Of a DNA stretch of 64,000 nucleotides, positions 34,624 through 42,606 are shown one piece after another. Position 1 is the first letter of the stretch, and each line of letters begins with the position of its first letter. The stretch is taken from positions 57,558 to 121,557 of the forward strand of contig JAFTWB010000022.1 in assembly GCA_017465505.1 (NCBI GenBank). The letters run 5' to 3'. This stretch comes from Clostridia bacterium (lineage in GTDB: Bacteria > Bacillota > Clostridia > Oscillospirales > Acutalibacteraceae). The notes below the pieces were generated by a model. The model searched no databases. It saw only the letters and a program-made list of their open reading frames with translations, and was not told the origin of the DNA. The translations under genes were made by a program, and so were the position numbers.

Positions 34624-35346
34624 ATGATAAAGGTTTTGGTTTGCGACGATGATGAACTTATTACCCGAAAGGTTTCTCAGCTGATTGAAAAAATCAACTG
34701 CGAAAATGAGCTGGGCCTTGAAGTTGTGGAAAAAAACTTACCGAACTTTATTCTTCAGGACAAAACATCTTTTGATATTGCGGTTGTGGATATGGAAATG
34801 CCCCATATGAACGGCATTGAGCTTTCAAAAAAGCTGATGGAAATCAACCCTGATGTCATTATTCTGGTACTTACCTCTCATTCGGGTTATATCGACAGTG
34901 CTATGCGCATTTCGGTTTTCCGCTATTTGTCAAAGCCTTTGGATGAAGAGCGGTTTAATCGGAATTTTCTTGAGGCGGTTGAAAGCTTCAACACCCTTTG
35001 CAAAACCATTGTGGTGGAAAAGGCCGACGGAGTCTTTATTGTAAAGACCAAGGATATACTATATATAGAAACTCTTCGCAACGGCTCACGAATTGTTACC
35101 AAAAATATGGAGATAAAAACCTCCAGAAAGCTTTCCCAGTGGGAAGAGTTTATTGACCAGCCTCATTTTTTTGCCAGTCCTCATAAAAGTTATCTGGTCA
35201 ATATGCGTAGAGTTCTTAATTTCGACAAATATTCTGTCACCTTTGAGGCAGAAGGCTCGCCTGTTACTGTGCCTTGCGTTGCTCAAAGGAGATACACAAG
35301 CTTTAAAAAACAGTTTTTCGCTTTTATGGCAAAAATTGATACATAA
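34624..35346 (+). CDS. LytTR-family response regulator (orphan)
   Basis: 240 residues. The receiver domain has acidic pocket D8-D9, phospho-acceptor D56 (VVDMEMPHMNG) and K104 (YLSKPL). The LytTR DNA-binding domain (~135-235) has VKTKDILYIET, SPHKSYLVNM and the final RRYTSFKKQF. This AgrA/LytR architecture controls surface proteins, bacteriocins or competence. No histidine kinase is adjacent, so the partner is encoded elsewhere. It lies between two surface-protein genes and may regulate them; that is inference. Confidence 0.93.
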   Translation: MIKVLVCDDDELITRKVSQLIEKINCENELGLEVVEKNLPNFILQDKTSFDIAVVDMEMPHMNGIELSKKLMEINPDVIILVLTSHSGYIDSAMRISVFRYLSKPLDEERFNRNFLEAVESFNTLCKTIVVEKADGVFIVKTKDILYIETLRNGSRIVTKNMEIKTSRKLSQWEEFIDQPHFFASPHKSYLVNMRRVLNFDKYSVTFEAEGSPVTVPCVAQRRYTSFKKQFFAFMAKIDT

Positions 35347-35354
35347 ACCTTAGC

Positions 35355-35397
35355 CCCGAAGGCTGTGCAGTGTATGCATAAGCTTTCGGGATTTTTA
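35355..35397 (+). terminator. Terminator after the LytTR regulator
   Basis: CCCGAAGGCT / AGCTTTCGGG stem (one G-T pair) with a 16-base loop, followed by ATTTTTATTTTT. Confidence 0.75.
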
Positions 35398-35449
35398 TTT
35401 TTGCACAAAAATTAAGAGGAAATTTTGTGAGGTGCTATAAAAACGAGCG

Positions 35450-35465
35450 ATTCGTTTAAACGAAT
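35450..35465. promoter_or_regulatory. 16-base perfect palindrome, possible operator
   Basis: ATTCGTTTAAACGAAT lies in the 285-base gap between the regulator and the next gene. The rest of the gap is AT-rich with no other feature seen. LytTR proteins usually bind direct repeats, so its ligand is unclear. Confidence 0.35.
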
Positions 35466-35630
35466 AATTTCGTGACAACTTAGACTGATTCTTTCAGAAA
35501 AATGTTTATTTTACCTTTTTGAGTGCAAAAACAGTCAATTCCAATGTCTGTTTTTATGGTGAAATGGACATTATATTTTTTCATTATTTAATATAAAATA
35601 AAACCATAAAACCAGAAGGGAGGCTTACCA

Positions 35631-35915
35631 ATGGAAAAAACCATTGTCCGTTCCTTTGCTATTGACGGTGATATCTGTGAGGTTGTGTTTAAATTCGATA
35701 TACAATCTCAGCGTTACATCGGAGATTATCCTGATTTTGAGCTTTCGCCACGAAAAACGCCAAACGGTTTTCGTTGGATAAATGCCACTCAGGACGGGTG
35801 CGATAGTGGGGTACATAAATACTATCCACAAGAAAAATGTCTTGATTGCGGGTCCTGCTCCCATTTTACAACGGAAAAAGCAGGAGATTTAATCGGAGTT
35901 TGTACTCTTATATGA
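35631..35915 (+). CDS. 94-residue Cys-rich protein, unknown function
   Basis: Begins MEKTIVRSFAIDGD, with GGGAGG 9 bases upstream of the ATG. The N-terminal half is an alternating-strand segment (VVFKFDIQSQRYIGDYPDF). The C-terminal half carries CLDCGSCSHFTTE...GVC, a C-x2-C-x2-C-x-H...C cluster able to bind zinc or an Fe-S centre. It has no signal peptide or membrane segment. It is 13 bases upstream of the VWA surface-protein gene and probably co-transcribed with it. I do not recognise a family. Confidence 0.6.
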   Translation: MEKTIVRSFAIDGDICEVVFKFDIQSQRYIGDYPDFELSPRKTPNGFRWINATQDGCDSGVHKYYPQEKCLDCGSCSHFTTEKAGDLIGVCTLI

Positions 35916-35928
35916 AAGGATGAAAATT

Positions 35929-38900
35929 ATGAAGAGAAATAAAGCTTTTACAAGGGTGCTTTCCTTGGCTCTTGCTTTGATTATTCTCACTCTCTGTGTG
36001 CCTGCTGTTTCGGTTTCGGCTATTACCACCGCCGACAGCAGTCAGCAGATTCAGTTTACAGGGGGGTGGAATCCTCCTCAGTATCCTGTAGACGGTACTC
36101 TTTACAAAGACAGAATTGCAGTGAGCAAAACCATTGCACCCACCGAGAACGAAAACTATTTTGACATTACCCTCAAGGTAGTTGCAAAGCCCAGAGTAAT
36201 TGACCAGAGCGTGGACGTTGTGGTTGTTATGGACGTTTCCAATACAATGAACTACACCCACGAGGGCTTAAGTGTAGGTGCGGCAGGATATAACGTAAAG
36301 GACGCCCGTATTACCCACGCAAAGGCGGCGGTTAATACCTTCCTTGACCTGTACTCTGTTGACAAAAACATCAGCGACGACAGAGGCTTCGGTCTTGTTA
36401 CTTTTAACTCTCACGCAAACACAGTTGTTCCCATTACCCCTATGAACACTGCTCAGGCGGCAAAAAACGCTAAGAATATTGTAAATAACATCACAGCTCC
36501 CACAGGAAACGATGTAAGATTTACAAACATCGAGGGCGGCTTGCAGCTTGCTCATAACCTGCTTAAAGAATCTGACGCTGTTTTTAAATATATTATTTTT
36601 ATTACAGACGGTTTCCCCACCACTTATATTCAGAGCTCCCGAAACAGTAAAACAACCATTACAGGTTACGACACTTATATGACCGGCTCTTATGACGCCA
36701 AAAAAGTGGGTACAGACGGTTATTTTGCTGACGCAGTTACCAAGAAGATTTGTACCTATGGTGTTAACTATTCTGACATAGCCGCAGATAAGGCTGACGA
36801 TGTAGCTCAGGCTATTCACAGGTCGGGTGTGAACATCTTCTCAATCGGTATTGATGTAGGTGTGCAGAGTGTTCCTGATTATATAAAAGCTTCCAACAGC
36901 ACCGCTTTTACAACAGTTGACAGAGCAAGCACAAACCACGTTATCGGCGACAACGCCCAGTCCTATAAAGCTTGGCTCAGGGACGATATTGCAGGCGGCC
37001 CTATGATTGAAAATGCAAAAAATCCCCAGGAAATTAACCGTTATGCTTCCGGTAACAGTGCTACAGAGCTTCAGACTGCTTTTGAAAATATTCTGAATGC
37101 CATTGAGCTTCTCCCTGCAGAGAGTATGGAGCAGGCATTTACCCTTGACCCTATGAGCGATTACGTTGAGTTCAAGCACTTTTACGACCTTGACGGCAGT
37201 GAAACTCAGGCGGTTATCAACACCCGAAACGGCAGAGACGTAGCCACTTTTGACCCCGAGAGTCAGTCCATCACCTGGTGGCTTACCACTACTCAGAACT
37301 TTTATATAGATGAGCTTGGCAACTATGTGCTTTCCGTAAGCTACAAGGTAAGACTTAAAAATGAGATGGAAGGCTTTGAGTTTTCCAAGGCTTTCCCCAC
37401 AAATGACACCACAACCTTCTATTTTAAAACAGTCGACGTTGGTACAGGTGAGCCAATTTATGGTGACAACCACATTGACTACCTTATCCCCGAGGTTGAG
37501 GGATATGTGGGAGAGCTGAACTTTACAAAGGTTGACCAAACCACAAGAAAACCTCTTGAGGGTGCGGTTTTCAGACTTGAGCATTACGGCGAAAGCTGTC
37601 ACGTGTGTGATGGTGACGCCATTATAGCCTCTCAGACTGCTTCTTCCGACGAGGCAGGTGTGGTGAGCTTTAAAAATCTTCCATCAGGTCACGAATATGC
37701 CCTTATTGAAGAAACTCCTCCCGAGGGTTACCAGCCCGGCCCTGTTCGCTCGGTGCACGTTGCCTATGGCAAAACCTATCTGGACGGCAAGCTTGTAACC
37801 GAGTCAAGCCCTGCTGTAATTACAAACAACGAAATTGTTCCCGTAGTTGTTGAGCTTTCTGCTATGAAAACTCTTGACGGCAGAGAGCTGGAGGCAGGAG
37901 AGTTTACCTTTGTTCTTGAGGGTGAATACATCAACAAGTTCCACGAAAAAGCCCACAACGATGAAGATGGTCTGGTAAAGTTTCATCCCATTACATTGGA
38001 CGATGAGGGTACATATAGCTTCAAGGTTTACGAAGAAAAAGGCAAGGACAGCACTGTTCTTTACGACAGCAAGGTTTATAACATTGAGTTTAACGTTACC
38101 ATAAGTGATGACTCAAAGAGGTATATCCTTGAAACCAAGGTTGACGGTGAGGATGTTGAGTCGGATACTTCTCCACTGCCCTTCGAGTTTACAAACACCT
38201 TGAGAAAGCCTGTGGGGGTAATCCTGTCTGCTGATAAGCTTCTTGACGGCAAGGCTTCTCCCGACGGACTCTTCACCTTTGAGCTTGAAGACGCTCAGGG
38301 CGAGATTATCGACTCAACCTCCACCATAGGCGGCACTGCAAGCTTTGACGAAATCATCTACACCCGAGAAGGTGTATACAAGTATAAAATTCGCGAAAGT
38401 CACATCTGCTCTGACGACGAAGCCGAGGATACAATTTTCTTTGACCACAACGTTTACGACGCAGTGGTTACGGTTACTGCACCCGAGGACAGCGACAGCT
38501 TCAAGGCTGAGGTAGTATACTCCCTTGACGGAAAGGTTATTGACAAGGTTGTTTTTGAAAACTTTACCCGAGGTAATGCAAGCCTTACCATCAAGGGTAC
38601 AAAAACCTTTGAAAACGGCACGTTAGAGGATGGTCAGTTTAAATTTGAGGTCAGAAAAGTGAGCGGCAAGCTTCTGATTGAAACCACAAACGACGCTCAG
38701 GGTAACTTCGAATTCGATAAAATGGAATTTGACCGAATCGGGTACTTCGTCTTTATGGTTACCGAGGCGAAAGGAAGCAATGACGAAATTGCTTACGATG
38801 AAATGGTTTACAAGATTTTTGTAAACTGTGAGGCCCGCCATAATCTTAAGGATTATTACTTAGAGGTTACGGTTTACCAGTGTAATTCAGAGGGAATTAT

Positions 38901-39558
38901 GGAAATTAACAGCCTGCACGGTGTTGATTTGGAGCTTGACTTTGACAATGGATTAAGCTTTGTGAATCGTTTTGTTCCTACAGAGCCTACCACCGTAGTT
39001 CCCACGGAAACCACAGAGGCAACTGAGCCTAAGACAGAGCCCACGGAAACCACAGAGGTAACTGAGCCTAAGACAGAGCCTACAGAAACCACAGAGGTAA
39101 CTGAGCCTAAGACAGTTCCTACGGAAACTACAGAGGTAACCGAGCCTAAGACAGTTCCCACGGAAACCACAGAGGCAACTGAGCCCAAGACAGAGCCTAC
39201 AGAAACCACAGAGGTAACCGAGCCTAAGACAGTTCCCACGGAAACCACAGAGGTAACTGAGCCTAAGACAGACCCCACGGAAACAACAGAGGTAACCGAG
39301 CCCAAGACAGACCCCACGGAAACTACAGAGGTAACCGAGCCCAAGACAGACCCCACGGAAACCACAGAGGTAACAGAACCTAAGACAGTTCCTACAGAAA
39401 TCACTGAGCCTGCAAAGCCTGAGCCTACAAAACCTGTACCCCCTGATTTTGTTCCCACAGGAGATAGCCATAATCCGCTTATGTGGATTGCAGTGCTCTT
39501 TGTATCAGGAGGGTTAGGAGCAGCCTCAGCTAAGGTTTACAAACGTAAGGAAGAATAA
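35929..39558 (+). CDS. VWA-domain pilin-like surface protein with isopeptide domains
   Basis: 1209 residues from the ATG at 35929 (AAAGGA 8 bases upstream; ATG 35920 is an alternative). A signal peptide (~1-31) ends VSVSA. A von Willebrand A domain (~92-330) has the MIDAS-like VVVVMDVSNTMNY and FITDGFP. A SpaA/Cna-B domain (~527-634) has LNFTKVDQTTRKPLEGAVF and ALIEETPPEGY. Three Spy0128-type pilin isopeptide domains (~637-755, 762-877, 882-1010) show the G.F.F.L...E, Y.Y.i.E and YD...Y.v.V pattern. A 10-copy 13-residue Thr/Glu/Pro repeat leads to VPTGD (~1175), a membrane helix and YKRKEE. The layout is that of a tip or shaft adhesin anchored by sortase; the sorting motif is degenerate. Confidence 0.88.
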   Translation: MKRNKAFTRVLSLALALIILTLCVPAVSVSAITTADSSQQIQFTGGWNPPQYPVDGTLYKDRIAVSKTIAPTENENYFDITLKVVAKPRVIDQSVDVVVVMDVSNTMNYTHEGLSVGAAGYNVKDARITHAKAAVNTFLDLYSVDKNISDDRGFGLVTFNSHANTVVPITPMNTAQAAKNAKNIVNNITAPTGNDVRFTNIEGGLQLAHNLLKESDAVFKYIIFITDGFPTTYIQSSRNSKTTITGYDTYMTGSYDAKKVGTDGYFADAVTKKICTYGVNYSDIAADKADDVAQAIHRSGVNIFSIGIDVGVQSVPDYIKASNSTAFTTVDRASTNHVIGDNAQSYKAWLRDDIAGGPMIENAKNPQEINRYASGNSATELQTAFENILNAIELLPAESMEQAFTLDPMSDYVEFKHFYDLDGSETQAVINTRNGRDVATFDPESQSITWWLTTTQNFYIDELGNYVLSVSYKVRLKNEMEGFEFSKAFPTNDTTTFYFKTVDVGTGEPIYGDNHIDYLIPEVEGYVGELNFTKVDQTTRKPLEGAVFRLEHYGESCHVCDGDAIIASQTASSDEAGVVSFKNLPSGHEYALIEETPPEGYQPGPVRSVHVAYGKTYLDGKLVTESSPAVITNNEIVPVVVELSAMKTLDGRELEAGEFTFVLEGEYINKFHEKAHNDEDGLVKFHPITLDDEGTYSFKVYEEKGKDSTVLYDSKVYNIEFNVTISDDSKRYILETKVDGEDVESDTSPLPFEFTNTLRKPVGVILSADKLLDGKASPDGLFTFELEDAQGEIIDSTSTIGGTASFDEIIYTREGVYKYKIRESHICSDDEAEDTIFFDHNVYDAVVTVTAPEDSDSFKAEVVYSLDGKVIDKVVFENFTRGNASLTIKGTKTFENGTLEDGQFKFEVRKVSGKLLIETTNDAQGNFEFDKMEFDRIGYFVFMVTEAKGSNDEIAYDEMVYKIFVNCEARHNLKDYYLEVTVYQCNSEGIMEINSLHGVDLELDFDNGLSFVNRFVPTEPTTVVPTETTEATEPKTEPTETTEVTEPKTEPTETTEVTEPKTVPTETTEVTEPKTVPTETTEATEPKTEPTETTEVTEPKTVPTETTEVTEPKTDPTETTEVTEPKTDPTETTEVTEPKTDPTETTEVTEPKTVPTEITEPAKPEPTKPVPPDFVPTGDSHNPLMWIAVLFVSGGLGAASAKVYKRKEE
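39001..39390 (+). repeat. Ten tandem 39-base repeats in the VWA protein stalk
   Basis: Exactly ten 39-base units encode PTETTExTEPKTx (x = V/A and E/V/D). They run without interruption into a degenerate last unit, and copies differ mostly at third positions. A length-variable stalk is expected. Confidence 0.92.
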
Positions 39559-39570
39559 ATTATAAGCAAA

Positions 39571-39607
39571 ACGAGCAAACACAAAAGCGTGTTTGCTCGT
39601 TTTTTTA
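39571..39607 (+). terminator. Bidirectional terminator between the VWA gene and the channel gene
   Basis: 12-bp stem ACGAGCAAACAC / GTGTTTGCTCGT, 6-base loop, followed by TTTTTTT on the plus strand and TTTTGC on the minus strand. Confidence 0.9.
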
Positions 39608-39621
39608 GGTTGTTTTAAAGT

Positions 39622-40035
39622 TTATTTCCATTTTTTTGCCTTCTTGGCGATTTCTTCAAGCTCTTCTTTGGAAAGCTCCGGAAGCCTCTGGAGCTTATCA
39701 AGGAAGACTTCTTTGCTTTCTTTAAACTGAGCTTCCACAACTCCGTTGTAAAAGCTGACCACAACGCCTGTGACAACGGCAATTGCAAAAAGTGCGTATA
39801 TGGTAATCAGCACAGAAAGCACCTTGCTCACAAAGGTGGTGGCCACAATATCGCCGAAGCCTATGGTGGAGAACACTGCATAGCAGTACCACAAAGCGTC
39901 TGCATAGCTTGTGATATCGGGCTCAACAAGAAGTATGATAAATGCACTGACAAGAAGAAAAGCAACAAAGCCCAGAATAATTTTATCTGCCTTTGTTTTT
40001 TTCAGGACTCCGTGCAAAATTCGCAGCTTTTTCAT
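39622..40035 (-). CDS. Two-helix potassium channel (Ion_trans_2)
   Basis: 137 residues. Two membrane helices (~20-38 and ~72-97) flank the pore loop, whose selectivity filter reads STIGFGDIVA (TIGFGD, the KcsA-like T-x-G-[YF]-G-D). A ~40-residue charged cytoplasmic tail follows. It would form a tetrameric K+ channel without a visible RCK or voltage-sensor domain. It is the last gene of a tight series (9 bases after the MoaB/CinA-like gene). Confidence 0.9.
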   Translation of the reverse strand: MKKLRILHGVLKKTKADKIILGFVAFLLVSAFIILLVEPDITSYADALWYCYAVFSTIGFGDIVATTFVSKVLSVLITIYALFAIAVVTGVVVSFYNGVVEAQFKESKEVFLDKLQRLPELSKEELEEIAKKAKKWK

Positions 40036-40044
40036 AAAATCACC

Positions 40045-40467
40045 TTAATTAAGTCCGTAAAGGTCTGCGATATATGCCTTAAGCTCCTGAGAAAGCATAG
40101 CCTTGAGCTCTTCGGGATTGTCGGGCAAAGCAACCAGAAGCTGTCTGCCTGAGCGGATAAGGTATCCGCAGTTTTTGCCCACAGGGTTTGAAAGCTTTTT
40201 CACATCGGTTATCTGCACTTTTGAGGTAGCAAGAGCACGGGATAGTACGTCGGAAAGACGATTTTCACCGGAAAAGCCCAGACCTCCGATAATAAAAACA
40301 AGGTTGCAGGTGCTCAGTGCGTCTGTAAGCTTTTCGCCTAACATTATAGGCGTGGTAGAAGCACAGATGTTGTTAAGCTCAATGTTGATTTGAGAAAGTG
40401 TTTTTTTCAGTGCCTTTTCGCAGTAGCTGGTCTTTCGGGCAAGATAGAAAACAAGGTTTGATTTCAT
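40045..40467 (-). CDS. Stand-alone MoaB/CinA-like domain protein
   Basis: 140 residues from the ATG at 40467, with AGAGGT upstream; an in-frame extension would run into the sortase gene and is unlikely. The segments LVFIIGGLGFSGENRLSDVL, KLSNPVGKNCGYLI and LLVALPDNPEELKAML follow the order and spacing of the MoaB/MogA/CinA fold (GGLGpt..D.T, NP.G...G, ..LPG.P.E...M). The catalytic Asp/Thr residues of pterin-binding members are altered, so binding of molybdopterin is doubtful. No other molybdenum-cofactor genes are nearby. The upstream sortase carries a similar, more diverged domain. Function unknown. Confidence 0.65.
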   Translation of the reverse strand: MKSNLVFYLARKTSYCEKALKKTLSQINIELNNICASTTPIMLGEKLTDALSTCNLVFIIGGLGFSGENRLSDVLSRALATSKVQITDVKKLSNPVGKNCGYLIRSGRQLLVALPDNPEELKAMLSQELKAYIADLYGLN

Positions 40468-40480
40468 AATTTTACCTCTT

Positions 40481-42580
40481 TTACTGGGTAGACTCTGCTT
40501 CGGTGTAGGGAGCTTCAGTAGCTTCAGTAGCCTCAGTGGGCAGAGGAGCAACTGTAACGGGAGCTAAAGTTGTGGGAGCTTCGGTAATGGGAGCCTGCGT
40601 TGTGGGTGCCTGAGTCTGAGGCGGCAGAGTAGTGGGAGCAACTGTAACGGGAGCTTCTGTAATTTCCGGTGCCTCGGTTTCAGGCTCAATGTAAGGCGCC
40701 TCGGTTTCAATGGGGGCAGTTGTGGGCATTGTGGTGGTAGGTTGGGTGGGTTTGTCAATTTTCTTTTTTGTGAAGATTGGCTTTATTGTCAAGTCCTTGG
40801 TAACATCAAGATACACGCTGTCCCAACCTTTGAACACATAGTAGTATGTGCCGTCGCTGGCTTTTCTGGGATTTTCTTTGGGGGCTTTAGCGTCCCTGCC
40901 TTCTAAGATAAGCTGGGTGGAAATAACCTTGCCGTTGGCGTCCAGAAATTGAACGGTGAACATCTTGCTCTGTGACATATACTCAACGGTTTCGTCGCCC
41001 TGAAGCTTGCCTTTACCGTCGTACCAGGGGGTGTTGTTGGCGGCGTGCTCAAGGTGGAAAGAGGAGCTTGCCACGTTTACAGGGCTTGACTTTTCCACTG
41101 TGTTGATGTAAGGCTTGATATCCTCGTTTTCTCTTACCTTTCGTGCCACAACAATGGTACGCATATTGTCTGTTTCGTAGGAGCAGGTGGAAAGAGTGAG
41201 GAGAGAGTCGTTCTCGTTAATGGGAACATTTACATCCAGATAAGAGCGGATTTTGATGTTATAAATGAAGTTCATAAATCTTGCGTCAGAGTCAAAATCT
41301 GCCTTAAGGTAGTCAAAAATATTTTCAAGGTCGTTGGAAACATCGATTTTCATAACTGCAAAGATTATGTAATCGTCTTTGCCCTGAGGAGTGTCAAGGG
41401 TAACGGTGGGCGAGGTCTTGTAAAACTTTGTATTGCCCTGAGTTCTGCCGTCTGCCCGAGCGTAGTTCATAAGCTGACCAAACATAGAGTCATCACTGCC
41501 CATATTGTGGCCGTGGAGAATAAGATTTTTTGACCCAATGCTCTTTTCGTAACAGCGGTAATCTACAAAGATACTGCCAAAGTCAGAGTAATCCTTTTTG
41601 TAGTTGCGGTAGAGGTAGAACTGGTCTTCAGGGGTGTCGCCTATATGCTCAAGAACAGGGTAGTCGATTTTGGTGCCGTCAATTTTAATCCAGGCAACGA
41701 TTTCGTCGTTTACCTTCTTAAGACCCTTCCAGTTTTTGTTTGTGGTTTTCTTGATTTCTACAACTTCGCCTTCGTCGTTGGTGGCAAGAACAATAACCTC
41801 GTCCTCAGTAGCGTCGTAGGCGATGTTCTGAATTTCGGTGATTACGCTCTGGTTTCCCATAGGCATAAACACATAGAAGTTAAGAAGCAGAACCGCACCT
41901 GTAATGAAAGCACCAAGTGCAAGAATCACAACCAGCTTTCGGATAACTTCAAAGGCGGAATCGCCCTTTGCAGGGATAAAGCTGAAGATAAAGTGCTTTA
42001 CTCTGCCCTTGGGCTTTAAGTATGTAAGGGTTGAATTTTCAAAAAGCACAGTGCCCTGAGGAAACTTTGCAAGACTGTTTTCCAAAGCGGCGTCACCGTT
42101 TTTAAAGGCTGAGGTCACAAAGTCCTCAAAGGAAATGCCCTCAACACCCTCAAAAGAGGGAAGAACAAAGAACTTTTTGCCAATAGCGTAGAAGCAGTAG
42201 CCCTTAAGTTCAGTTCCTTCGCAGTTAAAAGAAGCAACGTTAACGTGCTTTACAAGCTTTTTGCCGTCTGCAACAAAAGGCACAGAGCACTCCATAGCTT
42301 CTTCTAAAAGCTTCATAAGGGGAGTGAAAAGGTCAACAAAGGATGAACTGTCCTTGGTGTCTGTTGCGTTTAAGAAAATGTAGCCATCCAGAGAGTCATC
42401 CCCCGAAATACTGTACTCAAAAGCCTGAGTAAGCTTTCTGGGGTTTCGGTCAACCTCGGTGGTGGAAATAATATGAGCTGAAGTTTCGTTGTCCAGTTTG
42501 TCAAAAAGAGCTTTGCAGCTTTCTCTGACTAACTCTGTTTCAGCAGATGTTCTTCGTAAAGAAAACAACTCTATTCGCAT
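40481..42580 (-). CDS. Class B sortase with N-terminal MoaB/CinA-like domain and InlB repeat
   Basis: 699 residues. Residues 1-~205 are a cytoplasmic domain that resembles a degenerate MoaB/CinA fold (LTQAFEYSISGD, GYIFLNATDT, ASFNCEGTELKGYCF, FFVLPSFEGV). A membrane helix spans ~215-238. The extracellular class B sortase domain (~285-485) has His358 (LHGHNMGSDD), Cys466 (LTLSTCSYE) and Arg474. An InlB-type repeat (541-605; FTVQFLDANGKVIS, YVFKGW) and a Pro/Thr/Glu tail follow. Sortase B enzymes normally have neither extension. It likely anchors the proteins at 10.4 and 35.9 kb or builds pili. It follows thiI by 26 bases and is 13 bases upstream of the next gene. Confidence 0.88.
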   Translation of the reverse strand: MRIELFSLRRTSAETELVRESCKALFDKLDNETSAHIISTTEVDRNPRKLTQAFEYSISGDDSLDGYIFLNATDTKDSSSFVDLFTPLMKLLEEAMECSVPFVADGKKLVKHVNVASFNCEGTELKGYCFYAIGKKFFVLPSFEGVEGISFEDFVTSAFKNGDAALENSLAKFPQGTVLFENSTLTYLKPKGRVKHFIFSFIPAKGDSAFEVIRKLVVILALGAFITGAVLLLNFYVFMPMGNQSVITEIQNIAYDATEDEVIVLATNDEGEVVEIKKTTNKNWKGLKKVNDEIVAWIKIDGTKIDYPVLEHIGDTPEDQFYLYRNYKKDYSDFGSIFVDYRCYEKSIGSKNLILHGHNMGSDDSMFGQLMNYARADGRTQGNTKFYKTSPTVTLDTPQGKDDYIIFAVMKIDVSNDLENIFDYLKADFDSDARFMNFIYNIKIRSYLDVNVPINENDSLLTLSTCSYETDNMRTIVVARKVRENEDIKPYINTVEKSSPVNVASSSFHLEHAANNTPWYDGKGKLQGDETVEYMSQSKMFTVQFLDANGKVISTQLILEGRDAKAPKENPRKASDGTYYYVFKGWDSVYLDVTKDLTIKPIFTKKKIDKPTQPTTTMPTTAPIETEAPYIEPETEAPEITEAPVTVAPTTLPPQTQAPTTQAPITEAPTTLAPVTVAPLPTEATEATEAPYTEAESTQ

Positions 42581-42606
42581 TTTAATCCTCTTTTCAATAT
42601 ACCAAA

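Noticed and set aside
36841-37602. 253-residue open frame antisense to the VWA gene
   Set aside because: Shadow of a long, well-supported coding region; no ribosome site.
39001-39390. CRISPR array
   Set aside because: The repeats are contiguous with no spacers and lie in a coding frame.
38874-39458. Val/Gly/Ser-rich repeat protein on the minus strand
   Set aside because: It is the reverse complement of the 39-base PTETTE repeats; long frames are expected in such repeats.
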